From Tranzscheliella williamsii (lineage: Eukaryota > Basidiomycota > Ustilaginomycetes > Ustilaginales > Ustilaginaceae), in assembly GCA_023212725.1 (NCBI GenBank), contig JALBYF010000031.1, positions 146,369 through 210,368 on the forward strand: DNA of 64,000 nt, written 5' to 3'. This document shows, piece after piece, positions 40,399 through 50,292 of the stretch. Positions within the stretch are counted from its first letter, which is position 1. Each line of letters begins with the position of its first letter. The position numbers and the translations under genes are program-made. Below the pieces are notes generated by a model that had not been told where the DNA came from, made no database searches, and saw nothing but the letters and a program-made list of their open reading frames with translations.

Positions 40399-43008
40399 AT
40401 GGCGTTCTCCGGTGCGCTGACCCTCACCGACCTGAACGACTTTCTTGGCCCATCTCAGGCTTGCATCAAGCCGGTGGAAGGCGGTTCTACAGCCAAGGAC
40501 GAACCACAGCCGGAAGACGCAGCTGCGTCCGCCTCGACCCAAATCGCCATCGATAAGGATGGCTCCTACTACGAGTCTGCGCACGGCGATGCCTCTTCCT
40601 CCCTGGGCCACGCCTCACATAGCACCACCGCCAACAATGGCTCGGGCAGCTCCAAGCCCAGAGCGCGTACCAAGCTCGAGACGGCCGAGATTTCGCTCAA
40701 CGACTGCCTCGCCTGCAGTGGATGCGTCACCAGCGCGGAAAGCGTACTGATCACCATGCAGAGTCAGGAAGAGCTTCGTAGAGCCGTTCAAGAGATCCAC
40801 GACTCGCATCGCCCCAAGTTGCTTGTGGCATCCATCAGCCCGCAGTCCCTTGCGTCCCTCTCGGCAAAGTATTCATTCCAGACAGAGCAGCAGCAACTTG
40901 ACCCAGCATCTCCTGCAACCCACCCTTTATCTCATTTCGCCGGATCTGGACCCACCCTGCCTTTGCCGACACTCCTCCACAGGATCTCGCATTTCCTCAA
41001 GACCACGTTCGGGTTTGACCACGTTTTCGACACCAGCTTTGCCCGCCACATCGCGCTCAAGGAGCATGAGCAAGAGTTTTTCCAGCGCCGCAACACCTCG
41101 TTGAAGCGAAAGAGAGGGCCCAGCAAGGTAGGCGCTGCCGGATCCCCGGCCTCGTCTTTCGCGACTCCTGGGCTTCCCATGCTGGCGAGCGCGTGTCCCG
41201 GCTGGATCTGTTACGCGGAAAAGACGCATGCCGAGCTGCTTCCCTATATATCTACTACAAAGTCTCCGCAGCAGGTTGCCGGTGTGTTAGCGAAGAAGTT
41301 CTTGCCAGAGCGCTTGGGGTTGCCGTCCTCGTCGGCGGGACGTGCTTCGGACCGAGCTCAGAGCCCATCTGAAGAGCCTCAAGCAGACGCATTGTCACCA
41401 GCCATCTACCACGCCACCATCATGCCATGTTATGACAAGAAGCTCGAGGCGAGCCGGCCTGACTTCTTCGATGAGCTCACCAGCACCAAGGAAGTAGATT
41501 GCGTGCTCACCACGGGTGAGCTGGACAAGCTGATGCTCGACGAAGGCTTCGACATCCTGGAGCCTGTGCCCGGCGAGGACGTCGCACTGCGGCATTCCCT
41601 AGCTGAGCTCACTTTGCAACAAGCGCTCAACGGGGCTGCCACGGCAGCAGGTTCGCCGGACAACGGTCAAGATGCTCACATTCTTCCTCACTTTCCCCAG
41701 CTCATCGATCAACCGGGCAGCAGCAGCGGAGGTTATCTTTTCAGCCTGATGCGCGCTGTCTGGCTCGATTGGATCTCTGACAACTGGGACTCGTTCCCTG
41801 ACGCGGTGAAAGCGAACGGCGTGCTTCCCAAACTCGATGTCAGGATCATCCGTACCGCCGACTTTACGGAGTTTGTGCTTCGGGCGCCCAGCACTGAAAG
41901 CGGCTTGCTCGACGACGGAAGCAGCGTTGCAGACGCGCCGATTCTTTTCCGAGGCGCTCACTGCTATGGCTTCCGAAACCTTCAAAACCTCGTGCGGAAG
42001 CTGCACAAGCAGACAGGCGCCCGCAACGGGCGCGGGGGTGCGGGTCGCCTGGTGGATGCTGCAGGCAATCCGATCGCCAACAACGGCGTCTCCAGTAGTC
42101 CACGCGGAGGAAGGGGACGTGGCAGGGGCATGGTTCGACGCGGCCGAGGTGCCGGCGTCGGTAGTGTGGCAAGGAGCAGTCCGCTCAACCCGGCATCGGA
42201 AGAAGCCGGAGAGGTTCCTTCGACAGCGCTCGCTGCAGGACGAGGACGGGAGGAAGAAGAAGAGCATGGCTACGACTACGTGGAAGTGATGGCCTGTCCA
42301 AGCGGATGCGTCAATGGAGGGGGTCAAATCCGACCCCCCACCGGTGCTGAGCTAGGGTCGGCGGTGACGGCGGCTGAGGTTCCGACCAGCAATCAGGATC
42401 CAGAGGGTTATACCAACGGCGGCTGGGTGGAGGACCAGAGCCACGCCTCTGAGAAAGCGATGGAGGACATTTCGATGCTCAACCTCACCTGCAGCAAAAA
42501 GGGCCAGGAGGACGGGGACGGCACCGATGCGTCCGGAGAGAAGGAGGTGCAAGGCTGGAAGGGAACCAGCAAGGAATGGGTGCGGCGCGTCGAGCAGGCC
42601 TATTGGCAGGGATCGCCAGTGGCGCATACTCCCGCTTCAATGCTGGCGACATCTGGCTCGGTCAGTGGTGCCTCCACACCAGCGCAGGCATTCGCGAGCG
42701 GGACAAGCACTCCCGTCGGTGCGGCCAAGGTGGCGCGTTTGGAAGACCACGAGAGGCTGCTCCAAGCACTGCCCAGGCGGCGACCAGAGACTCGATCGGC
42801 CGCGGATGCCCTGAACGCCGTCACCGTGGGGAGCGACTCGGTGGTCTATGCGGATCTGCTGGCTACCTGCATCGTGCGCGAGCTCTCCATGCTTGCCGCC
42901 GCGTCCGACGCTGAGGATGCCATGGAACAGGCCAGAGCCTCGCTCTTCCGAACACAGTACAGAGCCATCCAGGACGACGCGGTGAACGGCCTCGCCGTTC
43001 AATGGTAG
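40399..43008 (+). CDS. NAR1: Cytosolic iron-sulfur assembly factor Nar1 (iron-only hydrogenase-like)
   Basis: 869 residues, intron-free, against about 490 in yeast. N-terminal Fe-S cysteines are Cys22 (ACIKPVE) and Cys103/106/109 in NDCLACSGCVTSAE. Later family elements are LASACPGWICYAEK, the TKSPQQ segment, MPCYDKKLEASR, a TTGEL region, SGGYLFSLMRAV and EVMACPSGCVNGGGQIRPP. The protein carries two Fe-S clusters and links the early Nbp35/Cfd1 scaffold to the CIA targeting complex, maturing cytosolic and nuclear Fe-S proteins. The extra length comes from inserts: Ser/Ala-rich segments after Cys22 and around 300, an Arg-Gly-rich stretch near residues 570-590 and a C-terminal Ser/Ala-rich region. 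All signature cysteines I looked for are present, so it should be functional. The ATG at 40399 begins at the conserved N-terminus. Confidence 0.95.
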   Translation: MAFSGALTLTDLNDFLGPSQACIKPVEGGSTAKDEPQPEDAAASASTQIAIDKDGSYYESAHGDASSSLGHASHSTTANNGSGSSKPRARTKLETAEISLNDCLACSGCVTSAESVLITMQSQEELRRAVQEIHDSHRPKLLVASISPQSLASLSAKYSFQTEQQQLDPASPATHPLSHFAGSGPTLPLPTLLHRISHFLKTTFGFDHVFDTSFARHIALKEHEQEFFQRRNTSLKRKRGPSKVGAAGSPASSFATPGLPMLASACPGWICYAEKTHAELLPYISTTKSPQQVAGVLAKKFLPERLGLPSSSAGRASDRAQSPSEEPQADALSPAIYHATIMPCYDKKLEASRPDFFDELTSTKEVDCVLTTGELDKLMLDEGFDILEPVPGEDVALRHSLAELTLQQALNGAATAAGSPDNGQDAHILPHFPQLIDQPGSSSGGYLFSLMRAVWLDWISDNWDSFPDAVKANGVLPKLDVRIIRTADFTEFVLRAPSTESGLLDDGSSVADAPILFRGAHCYGFRNLQNLVRKLHKQTGARNGRGGAGRLVDAAGNPIANNGVSSSPRGGRGRGRGMVRRGRGAGVGSVARSSPLNPASEEAGEVPSTALAAGRGREEEEEHGYDYVEVMACPSGCVNGGGQIRPPTGAELGSAVTAAEVPTSNQDPEGYTNGGWVEDQSHASEKAMEDISMLNLTCSKKGQEDGDGTDASGEKEVQGWKGTSKEWVRRVEQAYWQGSPVAHTPASMLATSGSVSGASTPAQAFASGTSTPVGAAKVARLEDHERLLQALPRRRPETRSAADALNAVTVGSDSVVYADLLATCIVRELSMLAAASDAEDAMEQARASLFRTQYRAIQDDAVNGLAVQW

Positions 43009-43246
43009 CCAAAAACACACAGCTCAGTCGGTCTATCATTACCCGCTTTCGTACATCTTCACATGCATTCATAGAGCAGAGCTACGAGCGCCAGGCAGCA
43101 TAGCAGCCAGAATCCAGAGCCGTTGCATACAAGCAGCTTTAAAGTGTGATGACAAAGGTGAACGTGAGAGTAAGGTTTAAGCGTAAGAGGTCGTTCTATG
43201 CAGCACGAACTGAAGCCCTGCCTGTGCTGCTTGTGTGATAGAAGTA

Positions 43247-43267
43247 GGGAAATGATATAAGCGCCCC
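43247..43267 (+). repeat. 21-bp word shared with the subtelomere (copy 1)
   Basis: GGGAAATGATATAAGCGCCCC here matches the segment at 63604-63624 at 20 of 21 positions, same orientation. Confidence 0.5.
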
Positions 43268-43430
43268 CTTGGTAGTGACTGAATCACAACCCACAGCGAC
43301 TTGTGCGGTTAAGGCGTATGCATGCAAATGCACGGTTGACAGGTTGCAACTTCGGGGCGTAGATTCATGATTCCCACGCTCGAACCTTCTTTTGGCGTGG
43401 CTTGTGGCTTACAACTTTGGGATTGTGACT

Positions 43431-43460
43431 GTGACTTGTGGCTACGTGACTTGTGGCTAC
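43431..43460 (+). repeat. Exact 15-bp tandem duplication
   Basis: Two head-to-tail copies of GTGACTTGTGGCTAC, preceded by a partial GTGACT. The position is about 490 bases upstream of the GMC oxidoreductase ATG. Confidence 0.8.
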
Positions 43461-43946
43461 GCGAGCGTTGCCTGGCTGCTTTGGGTTCGCCTCCGACGGG
43501 CTTCTTCACCGATCGCATTGGAGGCCAGGCTCGTGTGCTCTTATACCATGCGTGTGTTGCATTCGGATCGAGCCAACCCTTGCAGACGCTTCATTGGGGG
43601 TTCACATCCGAAGGAAGCATAAAGCGCAGGTCGGTGGGCCATGTCGAGCCCAGCTCAGTTCAATTCTTGCTGGATCCTTTCCGAATCTGTTTGCTTTTGC
43701 CGTCGTCGCTTTCCAGTCACAGTAGATGATTGTGCAGGTAATCTGACGGTCAGCTCGCTAGCCACATTTTGCCACCCCTGTCGCTGACCAGCGCCATATC
43801 TCAACAATGTACTGGCGGTGAAAAGGCGCCATCACAACGACAAACGAAACAGGGTGAGCCTTCCCGATCCCACCTTCTCTCTAGGTCACCTTGTACCGGT
43901 ATCTATTCGTTTCTATAAACCTACACTCCAATTCCACGCTGCTGAG

Positions 43947-45761
43947 ATGGCTGCCCAACCTGAAGTATTCGACTACATCGTTGTCGGTGGAGGCACTTCT
44001 GGGCCCGTCGCAGCTCGAAGGCTCGCCGAGTATCTGCCCAAGGCGCAGATTTTGCTGCTAGAGGCTGGCCCACGGCACGAGAATATTATGGCATCTAGCA
44101 TGGCTATGGGCTGGGAAGGAATTCACCACAGCCGCTGGGATTGGAAATACACCTCCCAGCCCATGGCAGGCGCCAACCACCGCCAGATCCACCTCCCCAG
44201 AGGCCGTTTCCTAGGCGGTTCCTCCGGAGCCAACGGCACACTAATGCTCCGTGGCGTCAAGAACGACTACGACCGATATGCTGCCATGGGTAACGCCGGC
44301 TGGTCGTGGCAAGATGTGCTGCCTTTCTTCAAGGAATCAGAGTCCTTTCACGGCGACCGCGAACATCTCCCCTTCGACGCTCGCTACCACGGCGACAAGG
44401 GTGCACTGCACACTTCCTTCCACCACCTGGCACCTATCAGCCAGCGCATCGTCGACAGCTTCTTGGCCACAGGCTTGGAGTGGAAACCGGACATGTTCTC
44501 CACCGGCGAGACTCAAGGCGTCGGTCACGTGCCCAGGACTGTCTATCAAGGCAGACGCACCAGCGGCGCTGACTTTGTTTCCGGCGTTAACGTGCCTTCC
44601 AACCTCACCGTGCGATGCAACGTACAGGCGACCAGGATCGTTATTGAAAAGAGGCCGAACGGAGGAAGCGTCGCCACCGGCCTTGAAGCCAGAGACGATG
44701 ACACCGGCGCGCCGCTCCTCTTCCAAGCCAATGCCGAGGTCATCATCTCGTGTGGCGCCTATAATAGCCCTCTACTTCTCATGCATAGCGGCATTGGCCC
44801 GCGAGAGGAGTTAAACAAGTTCAACATTCCCGTCCAGGTCGAGTCGCCAGCAGTGGGTAACAACCTACAGGACCACATCATTACCTTCAATTTCTTCAAC
44901 GTTTCGCAGTCTAGGCTAACCAATGACCATCTGGTTTACGACGAAGGCGCTCTTATGACCGCCTTGACAAGCTGGATGGCGGACAAAACCGGAGTGATGG
45001 GGCGTTTCCCCTTTGGTGCCTTCGTCTTCCGTCGACTGGACAAGGAGATGGAAGCCTATCCGGAGTGGGTAGATGCGAAGAAAAAAGCGAAAGGTAAGGA
45101 CCCAGTAGGCGCTCAAAAGGGCATGCCTCATGTCGAATACTTCTTTACAGAGCTTTATGGTGGCGGTCCGCAGCATGTCCATACCCCGGGCCCGGGCCAG
45201 TCCGCCTTTGCGGTGATCACGCTCTTGCTGAATCCACAGGCGCGCGGCACTGTGAAGCTGCAGAGTCGGAACCCGCTATTCCCGCCTGCCATCGATCATG
45301 CCTATCTGTCCAATGCGCTCGACTTGGCGGTGCTCGCCGAGGCGAATCGCTTTGGCGCCCAGGTAATCCTTGAAGGGTCTGCCACCAAAGAAGTTGTCAC
45401 CGGGCCATGGCCTACCAATCGAACATTGCCCAAGTCGCAAGAAGAGTGGAAAGAGTATGCGCGCCAACAGGCCGGCACGTGCTACCATGCAAGCGGGAGC
45501 TGTGCCATGGGCGCCAGCAAGGCGCCCACCGCAGAATTGCCGTTCGGCTCCGTCGTCGATCCACGGCTTCGCGTGCACGGGGTGCAGAATCTCCGTGTTG
45601 CCGATACGTCCATCCTCCCGCTTGTGAACACGGGCCACACGCAAGCGCCCGCCTATATGATTGGAGAGAAATTGGCTTACATGGTCGCCCAAGACGCAGG
45701 CGCTCAGCATTTGCCTGCACGTCTTGGCCACAAACCCCAATTAAGTGCCGCTCACTTGTGA
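43947..45761 (+). CDS. GMC-family FAD-dependent oxidoreductase
   Basis: 604 residues, intron-free. The frame is open from 43818 but has no ATG before 43947, which also places the FAD motif near the N-terminus: YIVVGGGTSGPVAARRLAE from residue ~9, then LLLEAGP. GMC signatures are LPRGRFLGGSSGANG, an ISCGAYNSPLLLMHSGIGP-type GMC-2 motif, and the catalytic histidines His514 (CYHASGSCAMG) and His564 (NTGHTQAPAYMIGEK). The family oxidises alcohols, sugars, choline or aryl alcohols, passing electrons to O2 or a quinone. No signal peptide is seen, so it is probably intracellular, unlike secreted aryl-alcohol oxidases. Its substrate is unknown. It opens the accessory block of redox enzymes. Confidence 0.92.
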   Translation: MAAQPEVFDYIVVGGGTSGPVAARRLAEYLPKAQILLLEAGPRHENIMASSMAMGWEGIHHSRWDWKYTSQPMAGANHRQIHLPRGRFLGGSSGANGTLMLRGVKNDYDRYAAMGNAGWSWQDVLPFFKESESFHGDREHLPFDARYHGDKGALHTSFHHLAPISQRIVDSFLATGLEWKPDMFSTGETQGVGHVPRTVYQGRRTSGADFVSGVNVPSNLTVRCNVQATRIVIEKRPNGGSVATGLEARDDDTGAPLLFQANAEVIISCGAYNSPLLLMHSGIGPREELNKFNIPVQVESPAVGNNLQDHIITFNFFNVSQSRLTNDHLVYDEGALMTALTSWMADKTGVMGRFPFGAFVFRRLDKEMEAYPEWVDAKKKAKGKDPVGAQKGMPHVEYFFTELYGGGPQHVHTPGPGQSAFAVITLLLNPQARGTVKLQSRNPLFPPAIDHAYLSNALDLAVLAEANRFGAQVILEGSATKEVVTGPWPTNRTLPKSQEEWKEYARQQAGTCYHASGSCAMGASKAPTAELPFGSVVDPRLRVHGVQNLRVADTSILPLVNTGHTQAPAYMIGEKLAYMVAQDAGAQHLPARLGHKPQLSAAHL

Positions 45762-46076
45762 AGGAGGGACTACAGTCGTGCCACCACTACCCTTTTCTCT
45801 CATTGGTCCATCGAAGCTTTTATCTGGTGCGCTTGTAAAGGACAAGCTAAAAGGCTAAGCAAGCTTCAAGGAGGCCGGACTTCAACTCAGACGAGCCAAA
45901 ATCACGCCAAGACCCTGGCTGCGGTGTCTCTGCAAATCCGATCGGACTATTCCATATTGCCGACCTTCATTCACACTCTGTCGCTAACAGTCGCTCGGTG
46001 ACTTGGAGCAAATTGACATGATAGCACTAGCGCATACACAGATTTATGGCCAGAGTGCTTGGCTATTGCTTGCAGA
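45762..46076. other. Convergent spacer GMC oxidoreductase / MDR reductase
   Basis: 315 bases holding the 3' ends of two converging genes. No further feature seen. Confidence 0.6.
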
Positions 46077-47075
46077 CTAGAGGCCTCGGACAACAATCTT
46101 TCCACCAGCGTCTCCCGAGTCCAGCAATTGGTGCGCCTTGCGGATGTCTTCGTAGTCGAACACGGCCGTAGGCTGTGCCTGCCACTTGCCCTGCGCGATG
46201 CTGCGGCAGATCTCTTGGAAGGGGATGGCTGCGAGAGGGAACTTGTGGGTGCCGAGCTCCTTGCTATGAAAAAGGCTGAAGTGGACGCCAGACTCCATCT
46301 GGAGCATGGGGTTGAAGTCCTGGACGGGCGCGAGACCGCCGAGCCATCCAGCCTGGAGGATGCGCCCGCCAGTTCGAGTGAGGGCGATGGATTCCAGTAG
46401 GACGCTGTTGCCGATGAGGTTGAGCACCTTATCGAAGGGCTGCACGGACGCGCCGCTGGAAGTAAGCTGGTCCGCGAGGTGGCGCGACTCGACTTTCACG
46501 TCGACCGCGCCCATGTCGGTCAGTGCCGCGAATCGCTCCTTGCGGCGTGTGGTCGCCGTCACGCTGGCACCGGCCTGCACCGCGAGGTTCAACGCCGCTT
46601 GTCCAATGGTCGAGGTGGCACCGCGGATCAGGATCGACTCGCCGGCTCGTGTGTCCAGGATGGTGTGGATGGCCGTGTAGGCAGTTGCATATGTCTCGGG
46701 CAAGGCGGCCACCTGCTCCCACGGCAAATCGGTATCAATGGCGGCAACGTTGGAGACCGGAGCGTTGACGAACTCGCCGTAGCCGCCCGGTCTGTTACGA
46801 CCCATTCCGCCCATCACACCTATCACCTTCTGTCCTGGCGCGAACTCGCCAGAAGGGCAGGCCTCTACGACTCCGGCGCACTCGAGTCCAGTGATGGGAT
46901 TCCATTCGTCCCACTCGCCCTTGCGCATATGCAGTTCGGCGTGGTTGAGACCAAAGGCTTTAACTCTGATCAACGCAAAGCCTTCCTCCGGATGCGGCTT
47001 AGCTACCTCCTTAATCTCGAGGACGTCCGGGCCACCGAACTTGGTGATGATCACTGCTTTCATAGTCTGCGACAT
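46077..47075 (-). CDS. Zinc-free MDR-superfamily quinone oxidoreductase-like reductase
   Basis: 332 residues, intron-free, typical length for the quinone oxidoreductase (QOR) branch. The N-terminus MKAVIITKFGGPDVLEIKEV is followed by a GroES-like domain with GLNHAELHMRKG and ITGLECAGVV. The Rossmann motif is RGATSTIGQAALNLA (about residue 150). The cysteine ligands of zinc alcohol dehydrogenases are not seen at the usual places, so no zinc is expected. Such enzymes reduce quinones, enones or other activated double bonds with NADPH in the cytosol. Many fungal copies work in secondary metabolism or detoxification. The substrate is unknown. It starts at ATG 47075 and faces a 1.5-kb divergent region toward the alpha/beta hydrolase gene. 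Confidence 0.9.
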   Translation of the reverse strand: MSQTMKAVIITKFGGPDVLEIKEVAKPHPEEGFALIRVKAFGLNHAELHMRKGEWDEWNPITGLECAGVVEACPSGEFAPGQKVIGVMGGMGRNRPGGYGEFVNAPVSNVAAIDTDLPWEQVAALPETYATAYTAIHTILDTRAGESILIRGATSTIGQAALNLAVQAGASVTATTRRKERFAALTDMGAVDVKVESRHLADQLTSSGASVQPFDKVLNLIGNSVLLESIALTRTGGRILQAGWLGGLAPVQDFNPMLQMESGVHFSLFHSKELGTHKFPLAAIPFQEICRSIAQGKWQAQPTAVFDYEDIRKAHQLLDSGDAGGKIVVRGL

Positions 47076-48594
47076 GGTTGTTATGAGGCCCAGTGATGGC
47101 GTAGGCAGGCTTCCTTTCTGGAGTAATTTTGTATGAGCAGCGTTGTCTGGGACTGTTTGAGTGGCTTCCAGATTCCACTTCCCTGCTCTCGTAGCTCATT
47201 CATATACCCGTCATAGCTACAGCGGACGCCTCTGGGCGCGCTGTATGTGCTTTGCAACGCACCTCGGCCGTCAGGCCGGCGCTTGCTGTCCGGAAATATC
47301 TCCCCTGTCTAGTAGTTGCCATAGATGGTGGTGTGCACTCGGAATACTTTGGTTAGACCCGCGGACATCGATGACGCTTGCTGGTCGGTGTAGGCAGTAC
47401 AAAACCGAACAAAGCCGCATGCCGGCAAGCCAACCGTTGTTAGGCCCACTGTCGGTTAAACTCGCAGCCTGTCACAGTGTGCAGAAGCCCGTCCATGCAT
47501 AACAATGGCATCCAACTTGACTGGTTCGCATGGCATCCGCCGTGCGCATTCGGAAAATGTTTGGATGTTTTTCTTGTATGAGCCAGGCCTATATCACGAA
47601 CGCTGCTCTTGCGAGCGCCGGCGGGGCTTAGAGCTGGCTTCACCGTCGCCCGGACGCTGCAGGTACATGTCGCAGTGCGGGCGCCGTGGAAGTTGTGCCC
47701 GCGTCACGCTGTCCACCAGTCCTGAATTTCTAGCGAAGGTGAGGGCAGTCCTAAGCCCGATTACCTGCCCGTTGCTTCAGATCACCCGCAAGCAGTGGCC
47801 GGGGTTTAGGCTTGGCTTAAACAGAAAACCTCCGACAACATATTTCAATGTGATGTGCGGTTTTCTCCATCTCCGTAAAATTGCCGAACCAGCAGAAAAA
47901 ACATAACATCACCGAACCCCGCCTTTGCTCAGCAGGCGAGTGCTGGAGCTCGACAGTCGAAGTATACTCTGGGCTCCTGGCGGCGTCTACAGCTTGTTTG
48001 TGGGGATACTCACCGTCGTCTTTTTGCTGGCATCCGTACCGCTGCCATCATCTCACTCCTTTTATCAGTGATGGAGCCGGCTCCGCGTCAATAGTAAGCT
48101 TGCATTGTGCGCCGACCTCAAACCTGCACAACTTAGTTGCAGCGACTTGGTCTTTTGCTGTGTTCGAAAGCGGGACTATGGACTACAATGCCTCCCGTCC
48201 ATGACGTTGCAGGTTACGTCCGTGGCGTACACCAAGTTGAACAGCGACGACCCTATAGGCGGCATGTTGGCGCATGTTGGCACGTCACCCACGGAAATAT
48301 CTTGGTTATCTTGGATTTGGTCAATATCGCGTTAACTCCATCACTGAATTTTGCACCGACGTCACCAAGCCTTCCAGCATGAACTACATCAAGAATAACG
48401 ATGGCAAGACTCATTCGCAATGGGTATGCTGCAGGACATAACAGGACGGCGATGAGTGCATAAAAAGCAGTGACCTTGTTAGCCAGATTCGCTTCGCCAT
48501 CCGCATCCAAGCCTACATCCACCGTCGCTTCCGCACACAAGCACAATCACATAACTATCTGGCTTACTGACAGATAAGCTGCGAACCTCTTACC
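47076..48594. other. Divergent region MDR reductase / alpha-beta hydrolase
   Basis: 1.5 kb. No gene is supported. The leftward frame at 48253-48546 reads somewhat protein-like but starts with TTG and has its first ATG far inside. A CCGCGG palindrome occurs at about 47358. The rest shows no structure I can name. Confidence 0.5.
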
Positions 48595-49464
48595 ATGACA
48601 AGCCCATCGTCCATCAGCGTTAATCGGCTGGCACTTCCGGATGGCACCTCCCTCTTCTATCGGCATGCCGGCGAGACGAGCAAGCCGCCGTTCTTGCTGC
48701 TGCACGGCTATCCTGCCAGCTCGTTCCAGTTCCGCAATCTGATGCCGATTCTTGCGCAGGACTTCCACGTCATTGCACCCGACCTTCCCGGCTTTGGTTT
48801 CACAACGGTGCCACAAGGATATGAGTTCACCTTTGACAACCTGTCCAAGTCCATCGAGGCATTCGTCGATACGCTTGGCATCAAAACACCCTTCCCGGTG
48901 TATATTTTCGACTATGGTGCGCCGACGGCGTTGCGTATCATGCTGCGGAGGCCCGAGCTGTTCTCCGCCATTGTGTCGCAGAACGGCAATGCTTACGACG
49001 CAGGCTTGGGTCCAGCGTGGGAGCAGTTCGGCATTCGCGCCTATTGGCGTGATCCCTCGCCTGCGAACCGGGACGCCCTGCGTCCGCTCCTCAACCTGCA
49101 AAACACCAAGCTGCAGTACGACCTCGGCCATCCCAATCCGTCGTCCATTCCCCCCGAAACGTACACCCTAGACCACTGCATTATCAACCAGAACGTCGAC
49201 GCCATGTTGGACCTCTTCGGCGACTACAAGAATAACGTCGCGCTCTACCCGCGCTTCGCAGAAGCGTTCCGCGCCAACAAGTCACTCCGTGTTCTCGCCA
49301 TCTGGGGCAAGCACGACGTGTTCTTCATCCCACCAGGAGCACATGCCTTTACAGACGATGTCGGCTCGGACCGCAGCAAGGTGGTCGAACTGGACAGCGG
49401 ACACTTTGCGCTGGAAAGCCACAACGACGTGATAGCTGACGAGATCCGACGCTTCTTCCTGTAG
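48595..49464 (+). CDS. Alpha/beta hydrolase with aspartate nucleophile (haloalkane dehalogenase/epoxide hydrolase-like)
   Basis: 289 residues, intron-free. The oxyanion-hole motif HGYP is at residues 37-40, and APDLPGFG follows. The nucleophile elbow reads VYIFDYGAP with Asp106 where lipases and esterases have Ser, so the class is dehalogenase/epoxide hydrolase-like. The catalytic His is about His270 (DSGHFALE), and an Asp in WGKHDVFF is a candidate acid. These enzymes open carbon-halogen bonds or epoxides through an ester intermediate. The true substrate here is unknown. No signal peptide is present. The length and the LPG(F/Y)G motif match soluble bacterial relatives, and these genes are often passed between bacteria and fungi, but nothing here proves transfer. 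The start is ATG 48595. Confidence 0.9.
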   Translation: MTSPSSISVNRLALPDGTSLFYRHAGETSKPPFLLLHGYPASSFQFRNLMPILAQDFHVIAPDLPGFGFTTVPQGYEFTFDNLSKSIEAFVDTLGIKTPFPVYIFDYGAPTALRIMLRRPELFSAIVSQNGNAYDAGLGPAWEQFGIRAYWRDPSPANRDALRPLLNLQNTKLQYDLGHPNPSSIPPETYTLDHCIINQNVDAMLDLFGDYKNNVALYPRFAEAFRANKSLRVLAIWGKHDVFFIPPGAHAFTDDVGSDRSKVVELDSGHFALESHNDVIADEIRRFFL

Positions 49465-49887
49465 CATCTTGTAGCCGCATATCTAGCTGTTTTTATGTTT
49501 CGTCGTGTGCTAAAATCTGAATGTAAATGGTCCTAGCCTCTCTAATCTGCAGTACGCTTTGTGAAACGTTCCCTCAGCCGTACACTTGAGATATGCCAGG
49601 CCAATGGCAACGAAGTATAAAGGCATAGCATAAGCTGATGACAGAGGGACGCGCCTGGTTTCTTTTCGATCAAGCCAGATCATTTGACACGCAGGGCCGC
49701 TAGCACACCATTGCTCAAGCACAGAGATGGGAAAGCTGCAACACTCGATTAGAAATGCATGCCATCCTCCTATTTGATCCGCGGAGATGTAGGGTAGCGC
49801 AAGCCACCGCCATGCTCGATGGTATCTTTCACCTTGCGAGCAATTAGGTCTTGCAAAGACTCTGCCTGGTTCAAGCCTTGGTCTTGT
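49465..49887. other. Spacer downstream of hydrolase
   Basis: 423 bases between the hydrolase stop and the remains of the DUF4267 gene. The leftward frame at 49510-49722 has no recognisable product. Confidence 0.55.
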
Positions 49888-50292
49888 TCAGATTGCCAGC
49901 AACAAGGGACCGATGATGGTCTAGAGGGGCGCATAGCTCCAGTGACCCCACTCTCCTTCCCGGCCAGCCAGGGTATGACGCCATTCGCAACTGCGACTGC
50001 GCTTGCCGCCAGGTTGATGAAGTCCAAAGTGTTGGGGTCGCCAGGCCAAGCAGCGGCATACATGACTAGACCCGTGAAAATATCCCTCACGCTAGACAAC
50101 CATCAAGTTGTCAACCAGCCTCTTGTCCGCGGCAGCGGCTGGAGGCACGAACTCGTAAAAGTTGAGAACGTAATCTGGGCGGACGACGGCATTGATACCA
50201 AACCCAATATATACAGTAGATGGCTGCAACGGTGAGAATGTCACACTTTTATTTCGCCACAGCAGAAACAAGGAGTGGCACCTTACATGCAT
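49888..50292 (-). pseudogene. Degraded DUF4267-family small membrane protein gene
   Basis: Reading leftwards, family-like sequence appears in three frames. A possible 2-codon first exon (ATG 50292) and a 63-nt intron lead to VYIGFGINAVVRPDYVL and a DKRLVDNLMVV end stopped by TAG at 50094-50092. One base over, the frame continues SVRDIFTGLVMYAAAW and INLAASAVAVANGV. A second shift near 49946 is needed to reach HWSYAPL, which then meets TAG at 49923-49921 before IIGPLLLAI and a TGA at 49888. DUF4267 proteins are ~130-residue, four-helix membrane proteins that end in a similar WxYAP element. Two frameshifts plus an in-frame stop argue for a pseudogene. Short introns or sequencing errors are the alternatives. 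Confidence 0.55.

Larger units (their letters stand above)
43009..43946. other. Intergenic region NAR1 / GMC oxidoreductase
   Basis: About 940 bases separate the core block from the accessory block. It holds an exact 15-bp tandem repeat (43431-43460) and a 21-base word (43247-43267) that recurs near the telomere. The open frames at 43.37-43.73 kb run through these repeats and have no family signature. Confidence 0.55.

Noticed and set aside
48253..48546. 97-codon leftward frame with two hydrophobic segments
   Set aside because: Starts with TTG, first ATG is internal, no family signature.
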